Positions 11,904-24,028 of a stretch of 64,000 nt of DNA are shown here, one piece after another. The notes beneath the pieces were generated by a model. That model worked only from the letters and a program-made list of their open reading frames with translations. It was not told the origin of the DNA and did not search any database. The position numbers were made by a program, and so were the translations under genes. Positions within the stretch are counted from its first letter, which is position 1. Every line of letters starts with the position of its first letter. This DNA comes from Dipteronia dyeriana (Eukaryota > Streptophyta > Magnoliopsida > Sapindales > Sapindaceae), in the NCBI GenBank assembly GCA_032871835.1, contig CM065297.1, forward strand, positions 2,358,501-2,422,500, written 5' to 3'.

Positions 11904-13064
11904 ATGGATGATTCGGTCGATACGATTGCTTAGCCTTCCAATGAAAGTCTTCTCCGTGAATACGAAATGGTTCCCGACTCGAGCATCAGCAAGAGTTCTA
12001 AATCCTCCTAACCTTGATTTATTTTGTAGAAATTTAATTGTAAAGATTCTTTGTAAAGATTCTTTGTAAAAATTCTTTGTAACGATTCTTTGTAAAGATT
12101 ATCAATGAAATTCCGAGTTAACTGTAATTCTGAAAACCGAGTGGTTTGATCCGATTCATTGCTCAAGAAATTTCACCGATTCATTACTCAAGAAATTTCA
12201 CCGAGTATTAATTTTTTTTTTTGGTTGCTTTTAACGCCGAATATCTTTCTGAACTGGCTACCGTAATCTTTTGTGTCAAGTGTCTTATTAAACTGGCTAA
12301 TGCAATCTTTTGAGCCAAGTATCTTATTAAACTGGTTGTTGCAATCTTTATGCCAAGTATCTTATTAAACTGGTTGTTTTTGTCCGAGTAACTTCATCGA
12401 GTATCTTTTTAAACTTGGTTTTGTTACCCAATTATTTTCAATGCCAAGTATCTTATTAAACTGGCTTATATTTACCAAGTCATCTTGAAACAAATAAGTG
12501 AGTTTACTCGTTTCATACTCAGGTTATTACCCAAACATTACATCAAGGCTCACCATGATCATATGTTCCAGTCCTTACACATTATCGAGGACGTTTCCCT
12601 AGTTTTTCTGTGCAAGGGTTTGCCGAATCGTTAAGTTTTTCGAACCGCTTAACATTGCTACGCATTTCACCGAAATTTTTTCCGATAGCGTCCCGAGCCT
12701 TTCTCCAGAATCTGGTGCATTGAGTTTGCCTTTTTGCTAAGGTTAATTGACCTTGCTCGGCTGGCATGCTCCTTCGAGCTTCTCCACCCATTCGGGAATC
12801 AATGGTCCCGAATATTCTGTTTGCATGTTCTTATTATCATGCTCGTCTTTCATATGTTATTATTATCATATGCTTTATTTTTTGGAAATCCCGAATTTGA
12901 TTTTTATTTACAACTGCAAAACCAACAAAAATTTAAATTCCAAAGTTAAAATTGTCCTAACTAAAAAGGAAACAAAAAATAATTTATGGATAGAAAATCT
13001 TTAGATATTGGGCATTGCTTGGTCGGGGTAAAACCCCTCCATTGGGTCGTGCAATCCAATATGC
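11904..13064. repeat. Non-coding interval with short tandem repeats inside the retrotransposon
   Basis: It lies between the antisense ORF and integrase. At 12040-12100 a 13-bp word (TGTAAAGATTCTT) is repeated several times. At about 12262-12470 a roughly 48-bp unit containing 'AAGTATCTTATTAAACTGG' recurs at least four times. Both genes end towards this interval, so it may hold both 3' UTRs. Confidence 0.75.
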
Positions 13065-14244
13065 TTAATGACCAGCTATTCCTTTAATGTTGTACTGGCC
13101 TTCCCACTTATCAGTCAGGGAACCTGCAGCTTTGTTTTTTGTATTCAATGACACCTTTCTGAGTACCAGGTCTTCTAGTTGAAATTTTCTGACCCGAATA
13201 TGAGAATTGTAGTGGCGAGCTACTCTTTGCTGATATGCCATATTTCGTATTCGGGACTTCTCCCTTTTCTCTTCTAGCTCATCTAGACTTTGTAACAACA
13301 TGTCAATATTCTGATATTCATTATATAGCCTGACCCGGGGTGATGCATATGACGTTTCTATAGGGATAACAACTTCTGTTCCAAACGCTAAAGTGAATGG
13401 AGTCTCTCCGGTTGAAGTTCTTGCTGTTGTCCGATATGCCCATAATACTTCGAGAAGTTTTTCAAACCAACTTATTTTCTTGGCATCTAGCTTTGCTTTG
13501 AGTTTGTGCTTGATGATTTTTTTCACTGCTTCAACCTGCCTATTTGTTTGAGGGTGGGCAGGTGTGGCATAGTAATTGGCAATCCGGTACTCTTTGCACA
13601 ACTGTCTGAATTTCAGGTTATCGAACTGGGTGCCGTTGTCAGTGATTATAGTGTTTGGAACTCCAAACCTATAAAGTATATTATTTTTCATGAAATTTGT
13701 GGTATTTTCTTCTGTGATATGCACCAATGCTTCAGCTTCTGCCCACTTCGTGAAATAATCAACGGTTGTTATTGCAAGCTTTGCTCCACCCCCCGCCCCT
13801 GCTGGCATCGAGCCAATTAAATCCAAACCCCACATGGCAAATGGTTATGGGGATGTGAGGTTTCTGAGTTGTTCAAGGGGCTGTCGGATATCATTAACAA
13901 TCTTTTGACAAGTATTGCAGCTCTCCGAACATCGTTGTGCATATGAGAATAAAGTAGGCCAATAATATCCTTGTTTGAGTACTTTGTGTGCTAAACTTTT
14001 ACCTTCAGTAAGGTTTCCGTAAACTCCTCCATGGATTTCCTGTAATATCCGACATGCATCCTCCTCTGATACACATCTTTGGAGTGTTCGGGAAAACCCC
14101 CCTTCTGTATAGTTCTCCTCCAACCAACATGTACCTTATTGATCGATACCTGATACGTTTTGCTTGTAAGGGATCTTCTGGGAGCACGCCTTCTTCTAGG
14201 AACTTTCTCAACTGAGTCATCCAACCGTCTGGCGGTGTTCGCAT
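13065..14244 (-). pseudogene. pol: Integrase of the Tat-like element
   Basis: The N-terminal zinc-binding part lies at about 13845-14130 (His pair, then CNTC). The catalytic core at 13065-13835 holds the D,D-35-E triad: Asp in WGLDLIG (13821-13823), Asp in ITDNGTQF (13638-13640) and Glu in QVEAVKK (13530-13532); exactly 35 residues separate the last two. The core frame is open for 256 codons, but the zinc-binding part is split over more than one frame. No chromodomain is seen, in line with the Tat clade, which lacks it. Confidence 0.93.
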
Positions 14245-14421
14245 TTCTGAAATTTCAAAGTTTTTTGGTTCAGTTGTGCTCGGTTTGAGGAGATGTACGA
14301 CCGGAATAGTTTTTGGCCTGATTGTGGTTGTTATTGATGCTAGTTTGGATAAAGCGTCTGCCTTTTCATTCTCCTCCCTGGGGATCTGGGTAATCCTATA
14401 TTCTTTGAATTTTTGGAGGAG

Positions 14422-14730
14422 CTATTTTGCAATGTCACAATAGGCTATCATGCATTCATCCCTGGCTTGGTATTCGTCTAGGACTTGGTTGACAACTACC
14501 TGTGAATCGCTAAATATCTCGACTTCATCTGCCCCGAGAGCTATGCAGACTCTGAGTCCAGCTAGTAGCGCATCGTACTCGGCTTGATTATTGGTTGCTT
14601 TGAAGTCAAACCTTATGGCACATTCGACATCATCTCCTTCCGGAGTGCATACTACGATCCCTGCCCCGCTGCCGTGAGTGTTTGAAAAGCTATCGACATA
14701 AAATTTCCATGGGAAATTTTTGCCCAACAT
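14422..14730 (-). pseudogene. pol: Second (archaeal-type) RNase H domain
   Basis: Contains the RNase H signatures FYVDSFSN...GSGAGIV, then NNQAEYDALLAGL and IFSDSQVVVNQV, carrying the acidic catalytic residues. It lies between the usual RNase H and integrase. Possession of this second RNase H is diagnostic of the Tat clade. Confidence 0.9.
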
Positions 14731-15357
14731 CTTTTTTTCTTCCAGGTTGGTTCTGTAACTCTGCTATAAAACCTGCTACTGCTTGGCCTTTGAGAGATGT
14801 CCTAAGGACGTACTGGATATCGAATTCACTTAGTTCGATTGACCATTTGGTTAGTCTTCCTGAAATCTCTGACTTCTGTAAAATTTGCTTTAATGGGCAG
14901 TCGGTGAGAATCTGGATTGTATGAGCCTGAAAGTATGACCTTAGCTTCCTTGCTGCTGAAACCAATGCTAGGGCCATTTTTTCTACCTGTGAATACCTGG
15001 TCTTGGCTGGTAAAAGTGCCTTGCTGGTAAAAGTGCCTTGCTGGTATAATACACTGGCTTTTGTACTCCATCTTCTGTTCTGATTAGGACTGAGCTTGCT
15101 GCTAGTTCTGTAATTGATAAGTATAAGTGAAGTATCTCTCATTTGTGGTTTCGAAAGGATGAGAGTCTGCCCTAGGTACTCTTTGATTTTTAAGAATGGT
15201 TGCTCGCACTCTTCATTCCATTCGAGTCTTTTTCATTTTTAAATTACTCTAAAAAGGGGTGCACATCTGTTTGTGGCCTTTGAAATGAATTTACCCAAGG
15301 AAGCTAAACATCCTGTTAAGCGCTGACTTCTTTTATTGTCCTTAGTGAAGTCATTTT
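14690..15357 (-). pseudogene. pol: RT-linked RNase H domain, frameshifted
   Basis: Shows the motif PAKTRYSQVEKMALALV and KLRSYFQAHTIQILTD typical of the Ty3/Gypsy RNase H. Similarity is spread over at least two frames, with stops near 15340-15355. An 18-bp tandem duplication (GTAAAAGTGCCTTGCTG repeated) at about 15006-15041 adds to the damage. Confidence 0.85.
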
Positions 15358-15996
15358 CTACAGGGCTTGGATCTTTTCAGGATTGACTTCGATTCCCCTC
15401 TGGTGAACTTGGAAACCCAGGAACCTTCTTGAAGGAACTCCGAATAAACACTTGTTCGGATTCAGCTTCATTTGGTATCTCCTCAAAACATCGAATGTCT
15501 CTTGCAGGTCTGAGGTATGCTTGTCTGCCGAGAGGCTCTTGGTCAGCATGACATCTATGTATACTTTCATGTTTCTTCCTATTTGTTGTGCGAAGATTCT
15601 GTTGACTAGCCTTTGATATGTTGCCCCTGTATTTTTTAATCCGAAGGGCATTACTGTATAACAGTACAAGCCCTAATCGATTGTGAACGGTGTTTTTTCT
15701 TCGTCAGCCTTGTTCATCCGGATTTGGTTATATCCTGAGTAGGCATCCATGAAACTGAGTAATTCGTGGCTTGATATAGCATCCACCAGTTGGTCTATCA
15801 TTGGGAGTGGAAAACTGTCTTTTGGGCATACTTTGTTCAAATCTGTGAAATCTACGCACATTCTCCATTGTCCATTTTTCTTTTGGACAAGGACTACATT
15901 AGCTACCCATTGAGGGTAGTTGATCTCTCTAATCGACCCTACAGCGAGTAGCTTCTCCACTTCCTGTTTGATTGCCTGACTTCTCTCGAGATTGAA
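15358..15996 (-). pseudogene. pol: Reverse transcriptase domain, active site altered
   Basis: RT blocks are clear: VANVVLVQKKNGQWRMCVDF, then LLSFMDAYSGYNQI, then VMPFGLKNTGATYQRL. The catalytic motif reads YIDV (Val codon at 15550-15552) where the family has YxDD, so the second metal-binding Asp is lost. A TAG interrupts the domain near 15671-15673, and a TAA lies just upstream near 15997. Confidence 0.95.
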
Positions 15997-16760
15997 TTAC
16001 TTTCTCTTTTGTATTACTGGTTTTGCATTCGGGTCTACCGCGAGATGATGAGATATTATTCGGGCGTCTATCCCGACCATGTCTTCATGACTCCAGGCGA
16101 ACACATCCTTGTATTCTTTAAGCAGATCAGTGAGGCTTTGTTTGACTTTTTCTTCCAAATTGGCCTTGATCTTGATCTTCTTATCTGGTTCATCTTCTTT
16201 CAAGATAATTTCTTCGACCGGTTCATTTTTGGACTCCTTCGACTCTTCCCTTGGATCAAATTCGAATGACAGTGACTCTTTGTTCCGACTCGACTGCGTT
16301 ATAATGCATACTTGTTTACCATCATTTTTGTCATTGTATACTGATAGGTTAGCTTTTCGGGCCATCTCTTGGGACCCTTTGACTGCACCGACGCCCTGTT
16401 CGGTAAGGAATTTGATCATCAATGCATACGTGGCTGTTACGGTCTTAGTTTTATTCAAGAATGGACGACCCAACAACGCATTGCACGGTCAATTGTCTAA
16501 GTCTACCACTACGAAATCGAGCAATACTGTTCTTTGATAAGGTGCCACTCCAATTTTTACAGGTAACTTTACCGTCCCGAGAGACCTACCTCAATTTTTC
16601 TGAATCCTTTGAGTGGGATATGAAAAGTCTGTAACTCCTTTCGGTCCAACCTGAGTTAATCGTAGACGGCTACATTGAGAATATTTGTCGAACTTCCATT
16701 GTCTATCAGGATTCTCCTGACTTTTCGGTGACCAATCCAGGCACTTATGACCTAGGCATC
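15997..16760 (-). pseudogene. pol: Aspartic protease and protease-RT linker
   Basis: The protease active site reads IDNGSS (16689-16703 for DNGSS). It is followed by a frame change near 16590 and then by ALLGRPFLNKTKTV, the C-terminal protease block. The rest is a charged linker leading into RT. Several stops break the frame. Confidence 0.85.
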
Positions 16761-18634
16761 ATTTGGTCTAACATCAACCCCATGTAAGTCAGCTTCTGTG
16801 AATATTACTGGGTCCCATCCTTCCTTTACCCTTTTCGGGTCTGGTTCGACCGAGTTCACATCAAAATTCTGTCTTGCCTCCACTGCTTCTCTGATTTCCT
16901 GTGTTTGCTCTCGGTTACTTCTCTCAGTGGACGGTCCTCCAAAGATTGTTTGTATTACTTCATTGGCTTCAGGGCTGGCCCTTTGATTTCGACCGGAGCT
17001 GTGATCGACCATGGTCTCTTTCTTTGTTTCTGACCTTTCGTCTCTTTTCAAGATTACATCCTGAAGGCGTCCTTCCCGAATAAGGGTTTCTATGTAATCT
17101 CAGAACTGGTAACACTTGGAAGTCTCATGACCAGTTTCCTTGTGGAATCTACAGTATTTTGTTATATCTCGTCGAGTAAACTGAGACTGTCGGTGTGGCT
17201 CTTTTACCATATTTTCCTCTTCTCGTATGGCTAGGATTTCCTTCTGCTTTTTCCGAAGGAGGGTGTAGTTGGCGTATCTACCTCGAAATTTCTCCGTGGT
17301 CTGTTCAGCATTACGTCTGTTTCCTCCGTCCTTGTTTTTTTCTTTATCGTTTCCTTTTTGTTTTCCCTTTTGGTTCTGTACCTTTGACTCGGTGTCCTTT
17401 TCAGGTTTTCCTCCATGCTTGTAACATCCTCATGTGGCTAACTCTTCTTCTTCGGCTAGTGCATATCCTCCCGCCATGTCCATCATATCTGAATATCTTG
17501 TTAGACGGGATCTTCTTAGGTCAAAAGATAGCCGTCCATTCTGTAAATTGTTGATGAATGCAACGATTATCACTTCGTCGTTTGCACTGCCGATTTCTGA
17601 TACTGTTTGGCCGAATCTTCCTAGGTATTTCTTCAACGACTCATATTTCCCTTGTTTCAGCTGAGAAAGGTAAGCCACTGATTTTTTTTCTATGAACGTT
17701 GCTCAGAAATTGTCTTGAGAAACTTCTGCTTAGTTCATTGAAGCTTTCGATACTCGCTGGGAGAAATCTCCCGAACCATCTTGAGCATGTGTCTCCTAGA
17801 GTTTGTGGAAAGTTGAGGCATAGTAAGGGGTCGATGTGGGCATACTGAGCCATATCACTTTTATACCGTCTGACGTGTTCTTTAGGATTCGTATCCTTGT
17901 TTAACTGCTCCACGTGCGGCATCCTAAATCTTTCTGGGAATGAAGTCTGCAGGATGTCCCTAGTGAATGGACTTTCAGAATCTTCATCAGATAAGTCATT
18001 GTACCCATAACGTCTGACCAATGCGTCCATCTGACGCCTATTGTTTTCAACTTCTCGGGTCAGGCTCTGAATTACGATATCTCTATCTCTCACCCAACTT
18101 CCATGATGGTTAAACCCCGGGTGACTGTCATTCCTTTCTCTGGCTCTTCCCTTTGATGCCGAGTCTCACGGGTTGATTCTTACAGGCGTATGGTTCCGTG
18201 ATGATGTTTGTGATGGTGCCGATCACTATCTCCTGATGACGACCGATCCCTGTGTCGGTCGTGCTTGCGGTGTCTAACACTGGTTATCTGATCATGGATC
18301 TGCCTCTAGAGTGGTTGCTCATCTTCGGGTGTTTCACGTTCAGTCTGATTAATTGGAACAGAGTTCCTTCCGGTGCATCTAATCATGACCCAACTATAAT
18401 TGAGCAAAGCCTTGTAGGTGGGAGGTTAGAAGGTTGTGCTTCTTCTGCAGCTAGTAGATCAACTACTTCCTTTGCTGCGTATGCCACCAGTTGTTGCAGC
18501 GTCTCTCAGAAGTGTCATGTCAGGTCTTCGTTGGTCAGAGGGATTTGTTGGATCCCCCCCCCCCCCCCCCAAGGATGTTGGTTGGTTCTCAGTGGTTGTG
18601 GTAAAATCTCGTGAACTACTGCCAATATGGACAT
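16761..18634 (-). pseudogene. gag: gag of the Tat-like element, disrupted
   Basis: The retrotransposon gag domain is clear at 17641-18093 (DTCSRWFGRFLPASIESFNE) and continues, after a one-base slip in an A run near 17680-17688, at 17430-17678. A Cys/His motif (CRFHKETGHETSKC) lies at about 17112-17160. In-frame TGA stops occur near 17428 and 17104. The likely start is the ATG at 18632-18634, in front of a G run on this strand (C17 on the plus strand, 18554-18570). Confidence 0.85.
18554..18570 (+). repeat. C17 homopolymer
   Basis: Seventeen consecutive C within the N-terminal part of gag (G17 on the coding strand); prone to slippage and to assembly error. Confidence 0.9.
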
Positions 18635-18699
18635 TAACTAGAGATTTTTGGACATCCTCATAACTGTTTCTACTTCCCTCTGTTACCTTTAATTAAATC

Positions 18700-18730
18700 G
18701 GAGGTTCGAGACCCTCCTTCTAACGTCAAT
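18700..18730 (-). other. Candidate primer-binding site
   Basis: Directly inside the 5' LTR, the minus strand reads ATTGACGTTAGAAGGAGGG and then TCTCGAACC. The second part looks like the complement of a tRNA T-arm (GGTTCGAGA). The usual TGG start, complementary to tRNA CCA, is not obvious, so the primer tRNA is not assigned. Confidence 0.45.
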
Positions 18731-19602
18731 TGTTGACGTCAATTTCTGGATGCGTGAGAAAAGTCAACAAGATTGGATTTTAGCCGTGATTTCAAAGAGA
18801 AAGAGAAGGAGAAAGTAAATGGACACAAATTTTACGTGGTAAAACTCTGATGACCGGAGAAACGTCCACGGATGGTTGAATGAACAACCGAGCCAAAATC
18901 CACTATTGAAAAAGATTTACAACTCTCGATCTTTCTTTTTTCTCTCTTTATTTTTCTGTCTCTTTGTAACGAGATTATGGGTCTATTTATATGTGCATAG
19001 AACCTTAATCCTTTTTGTACAAGTAATAAAATATCTTTGTATTTAATTATGATTGGTTACTTGTTTGAAGTAGTTTATCTTCTTTCCTATTTCGGAGACC
19101 TGTATAAAGATCGGACTCTAGTGATATACTCCGGTTAGGACTTATTTCCTTATAAATACGTAGTCTTTTTTGAAGAAAAAAAAATTTGTTGCCTGATTTG
19201 GAACCCTTTCTGTTTGGTATTCTATTCTTCTTGGAATTCTTCTTTGATATGGATATCTTTGCGTATTTTAACGTCCCTTGACTTGTGTGCGAGTTATGCG
19301 CTGGACTTTTTGATTCAGGTTTCTTCATGTTTGTCCCAAATAGAACATGATGTTAGCTGGTCCCGAATGACGTCATCTGATCCTGAGTAAAACATGTCAT
19401 TAGCTAACCTCGAATGACGTCATCTGATCACGAGTAGTGTATGACATCAGTTGACCCCGAGTAGGTTTTGTTCAATATTTGTTTACTCGGGTTCCCCTTT
19501 GGAAATTCTTACGAGATATTTCTGAATGCATATTTGGATGTCCACCTGACAATTTCATCATTTGTTAATGACGTGTACGTCTGATAAAATTTACATACGA
19601 CA
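18731..19602 (-). repeat. 5' LTR of the Tat-like element (872 bp)
   Basis: Direct repeat of 7688-8569. On the minus strand a TATA box (ATATAAATAG) lies at 18983-18992. U3 contains TGACGTCA palindromes at 19368-19375 and 19415-19422 inside a roughly 47-bp repeat; another TGACGTCA lies at the LTR end (18734-18741). Confidence 0.96.
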
Positions 19603-19607
19603 AAACT

Positions 19608-20145
19608 TATTGATAAGTTTCTTTTTTTTTTGTAACTGTTAGTGTTGCTTGGGAAAGATTGAAGATGGAAAATTAGAGATATGTGTTGTAGGAGAACGAG
19701 TTTAATAATAATTAAAAATTTAGGAGATAGTGTTTAATATGTAATATTTAATTTAATGATTTTAGAGTGTCAAAAGATAAAAATGATAACCTTGGAACAA
19801 AAATAAATATCTATAGAATTTCATTATATTTAAATTTTGAGGATATGGTGTATTTAGAAAGGAAGTGTCAAAGGGCAAAAATTGAATTGTCAAAATAAGC
19901 TCTCTTAATAAAAAAAAGTTATATTTGTTTTTTTGAAACACATGTTAACATGACAATTTTCCTTGTAATAATATAAAGTAGCATATGTTAAAGAGTTCTT
20001 ATCACTGGCCTAAAGCTGATTAAATGCATTTTTTGGTATTAGAGAGGATGGGGTTAATCAGGTTGTTTAACCCAACATATCCACACTACGAGGTATATGT
20101 TCGAATCTCTCTCGAATCCTAAAAAACCCAAAATAATGTAATATT

Positions 20146-20181
<36 letters not shown>

Positions 20182-21137
20182 ATCATAGCATAATTTGATT
20201 AAGATGTTTAACCAATTATAATTTCTTATTTTGTTAGGTTGTTACTGTAATTAAGAGTCAAAATATATCACTATATTCTATATATGTCAATACATCTATT
20301 ATTAATATATTAATGAATTCCAAGTTCCCTAATAAATGCACAGTATTAACAGTTTATTTAACCAAATTATTTGACAAAAATTTAAAGAATAGAGTTTACA
20401 CTCCATCAAAAATTTAATGAAAATGTAGTTAACTTAACCCCTGAAAATTCCCTATATCCATCACTCAACATCCTCCAAATTTTTATTTATTTATTTTATG
20501 AAATATTCTCAACATCCTCATTAACAAGACTTTATTACGCTAATTTGAACAGCAAAGATCCATCCCGGTTTTTATAAAATAATATTTTGAAAATCATTAG
20601 AAGATTATGTTAAAAAATTTATTACAATTATCATTTTGGTTCCTATGCTTTTTTTAAAAACAATTATCTATTTTTAAATTTCTTATCCATCTGGCTTGGT
20701 CCATATTTTCAAAAAGTGTAATGCTACACATCTCAAATTTCTTTTCCAAATTATATCTCAAATGATGTGGCACATAAGGCGTTGACAACTTATAAATCAG
20801 GTATCGACATTTTATAAATCATGATATTATACGGTAAATTATGTGATGTTGATACCTCACTTGTCATATCATTTGGGACAGAATTTGAGAAAGAAATTTG
20901 GAACGTCTAACACTACTCTTTCAAAAACTCATCAATTTTGTCCCTTTGTGAATCAATCGTTGGTCAAATTTTTAATAGTTATAAGGATATATATATATTT
21001 TTTAAATGTATGCCATGAGTTAATACCATAAAATAGATAACAATTTTTTAAATATTAATATAATAAAAAAGGAAATAAAAAAGAAAAAAAACTATAAATC
21101 CCCACCGATCAAATCTTAGATAGACAGTGGAGATCTA

Positions 21138-21174
<37 letters not shown>

Positions 21175-21768
21175 TTTTTTTTAAATAGATAGATTGATCT
21201 CCACCCCCATTTTATATACGGATAATGGTGATCAAATTAAAAAAAAATGGAAAAAAAAAACTAAAAATCAGAAATACTAAGGAGGTGATCCAATCACCTC
21301 CACCTAGATCTCTATCTATATGGAGTGTATCCCCATTATGTTATGGAGATCGATCATCTTTCATCTCCATCGCACGAAGGATACGATTTCCTTCATACGA
21401 TAGAGATCCAAAGACCCTTATTTTTGTTCGTTATGTTTTATATTTTTGAATCCAATCCATTTTTTCTTTCCATTTTCTTTTTAGAAAAAACCAGGTTTTT
21501 TTGTCCAGTTTCTTTAATTTTTATGAAATATTTTATTTTTTAATTCAATTTCTTTTTAAAAAAATAAATGATCAAGGTAAAAATATTATTTAGTTTTTTT
21601 GTATCGTTGTAAGTTTTGACCGTTAAAAAATTGGTTAGTTATGGACCATTATATTTACATATTTTAACTTATAGTGAATATAATTGTTAAAGATTCTCTA
21701 TAAACGATGGTGTACATACAGCATACTAATATAAGTTATATATCATTATGAATCATAGTAGAGCAAAA

Positions 21769-21827
<59 letters not shown>

Positions 21828-22516
21828 CAAATAATATTTTTTCTAAAATTTAATAAGATTAGTTTTTTGTTAGTTTTTTAAAATCTTGTTTTCCAAATAA
21901 GCCCTGAAATCAAGGTTTGTGTTTCAACGATGTTTGGAAGAAAGCTAGTGTCATTTCAAAATGAAAAGAAAGAACAACAACTTTGGAAATAAATGACTAG
22001 ACTCTCAATAATTTGTCATTTTTATCTTGGGAATGAAAAAGAATGTTATGTCACTTCATATCTGTTCAACATTTTATTCAGTCTAATCACATCTTAATTT
22101 TGAAATGGAGTAGTGTTGACCAAATGACAAATGTTATTGACCGATTATATTTATTTATTTCGAAATTTGACGACCAATGTATTAGGTATTTATCGAGATT
22201 AGTCAAAATATATCAATACATATTCTAAATTTTACACATTATAAAATTTTATTTTTATATCTATCATATATAAAAATAATTGATCTTAATTTATGAGTAT
22301 GGTTGGACCGGAAAGTCTTACACAATCATTCCAAAGTTTAAACTTCATTTAAAAAACAAAAATAAAAAAAAAATAGAGTACTACTAATTTTTTGATGTGC
22401 AGTTGCATGAATGAGGAAGGTTCCTCCAACCCATGTGTTGTTCTGTGAAATAAAATAAATATTGTCTCGCTCTTATGGGAAATAAATGAATTCAAAGTTC
22501 AAAACAATTTATATAT
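19608..22516. other. AT-rich intergenic spacer
   Basis: No recognisable gene. It contains AT microsatellites at about 20149-20178, 21141-21168 and 21771-21824, and a perfect short inverted repeat (GGAGGTGAT, 3-base loop) at about 21281-21301. Confidence 0.6.
21771..21824. repeat. (AT)27 microsatellite
   Basis: Uninterrupted AT dinucleotides. Confidence 0.95.
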
Positions 22517-23210
22517 ATATAAATAAAATAATTTTATTAATGAAGAGTACTCATGAATTTTTAAATAATTTTTAACACATTTTGCAGTAGTTTTCAAAGG
22601 AATCTAATTAAGTTTTCATTAAGTGTACTTAGTTTTTTTTTTTTTTTAATAAAGCAAAAGTGTTAAAAATCTTTTAACGTGTTATAATAAAAAAGAACAT
22701 AAACTTTATTTAAAGTGTATATATATATAGTATTTTTCTCTCTCAATATGTACCGCATATTGATATAAAAAACATTAGTGCATTTCATTTTGATCATAGA
22801 TTATAGATAACCACCGATAAATGCATACCGATCGAGTTAAAGTAATTGAATCTAATGATTCAAATACAAAACACTTAATTACTGGTATATATTTATTGGT
22901 ACGTACTAAAAAGAAAAGTTATATATATATAGTACATCCTTATTTTAATGCAATGAACACTTTTAATTCAATTGTATACAATTAAATATTTTTCGATGAG
23001 ATTTTTTGTATGCATCATAAGAAAATTAAAATACACATTTAGTAAATTTTGGATTTTTTTTTTAATTTGAGAACTATTTTTCTTATATTTCTCTAGTTTT
23101 AAATATTTTATAATAAAAAAATCAGAGAAAAATAGTTTTTATACCCCAAATTTTTTCACTTTTTTTTTCTACAAATGTATTTCAATGATTTTTACCACAA
23201 AACTATTTAA
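22517..23210 (+). repeat. 0.7-kb repeat, copy 1
   Basis: Collinear with 23216-23985, with many substitutions and differing AT runs. Shared blocks include AAAGCAAAAGTGTTAAAAATC and GATGAGATTTTTTGTATG. Class of repeat unknown; no coding capacity. Confidence 0.85.
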
Positions 23211-23215
23211 TTTTT

Positions 23216-23412
23216 TTATAAATAAAATAATTTTATTAATGAAGTGTACTAATGAATTTTAAAACAATTTTTAACACATTTTGCAATAGTTTCCAAAGGA
23301 ATCTAATTAAGTGTACTTAGTTTTTATTCTTTTTGACATAAAGCAAAAGTGTTAAAAATCTTTTAAAGTGTTACAATAAAAAAGAACATAAACTTTATTT
23401 AAAGTACACTTT

Positions 23413-23488
<76 letters not shown>

Positions 23489-23985
23489 CTTTCCCGAAAC
23501 ACAACACGTATCAATATAAAATATATAAGTGCATTACATATCGATCATAGATTATAAATAAACACTGATAAATACATGTAAACTGAGTTAAATCAATTGA
23601 ATATAATTATTCACATACTATATATATATTCCTATTTTCACACCCTTATTTTAATACAATGAACACTTTTGATTCAATCGAATGCAATTAAATATTTTTC
23701 GATGAGATTTTTTGTATGTATCATAAGAAAAACAAAATACACGTTTAGAAAAATTGGATTTTTTTTATTAGAACTATTTTTTCCTTATATTTCCCTATTT
23801 TTAAATGTTTTATAATTAAAAAAGTCATAAAAAAATATTTTTTGTACTCGAAATTTTTTCAGTTTTTTCCCACAAATGTATTTAAATGTTTTTATAATCA
23901 ATACAAAAAATCACATCAAGATTCAATATATTCCATTAAATTTTATAAAAGATACTTAAAGTGTGCGTTGTAAGAAGTCATCAAG
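23216..23985 (+). repeat. 0.7-kb repeat, copy 2
   Basis: Tandem second copy of 22517-23210, interrupted by an (AC)n(AT)n tract at 23413-23487. It extends further at its 3' end than copy 1. A third, partial copy lies at 28494-28850. Confidence 0.85.
23413..23487. repeat. (AC)n(AT)n compound microsatellite
   Basis: About seven AC units followed by about thirty AT units. Confidence 0.95.
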
Positions 23986-23988
23986 CAA

Positions 23989-24028
<40 letters not shown>

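Larger units (their letters stand above)
7688..19602 (-). mobile_element. Full-length Ty3/Gypsy Tat-lineage LTR retrotransposon, mutated
   Basis: An 11,915-bp element is bounded by direct LTRs (7688-8569, 18731-19602) that start TG and end CA, with a perfect 5-bp target duplication AAACT at 7683-7687 and 19603-19607. It is transcribed on the minus strand: a purine tract (AAGGGGG read on the minus strand, 8572-8579) abuts the left LTR and gag lies next to the right LTR. Domain order on the minus strand is gag, protease, reverse transcriptase, RNase H, a second (archaeal-type) RNase H, integrase. Two RNase H domains and an extra antisense ORF between integrase and the 3' LTR are hallmarks of the Tat clade. 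Reading frames are interrupted by stops and frameshifts and the RT active site is altered, so it is not autonomous. LTR identity looks about 95% by eye. Confidence 0.97.

Noticed and set aside
20030..20120. tRNA-derived SINE with B box GTTCGAATCTC
   Set aside because: No convincing A box spacing, 3' tail or target duplication.
21275..21305. Plastid or bacterial 16S rRNA 3' end (GGAGGTGATCC)
   Set aside because: Only about 14 bases match, and the neighbouring sequence is not rRNA; it is a short inverted repeat.
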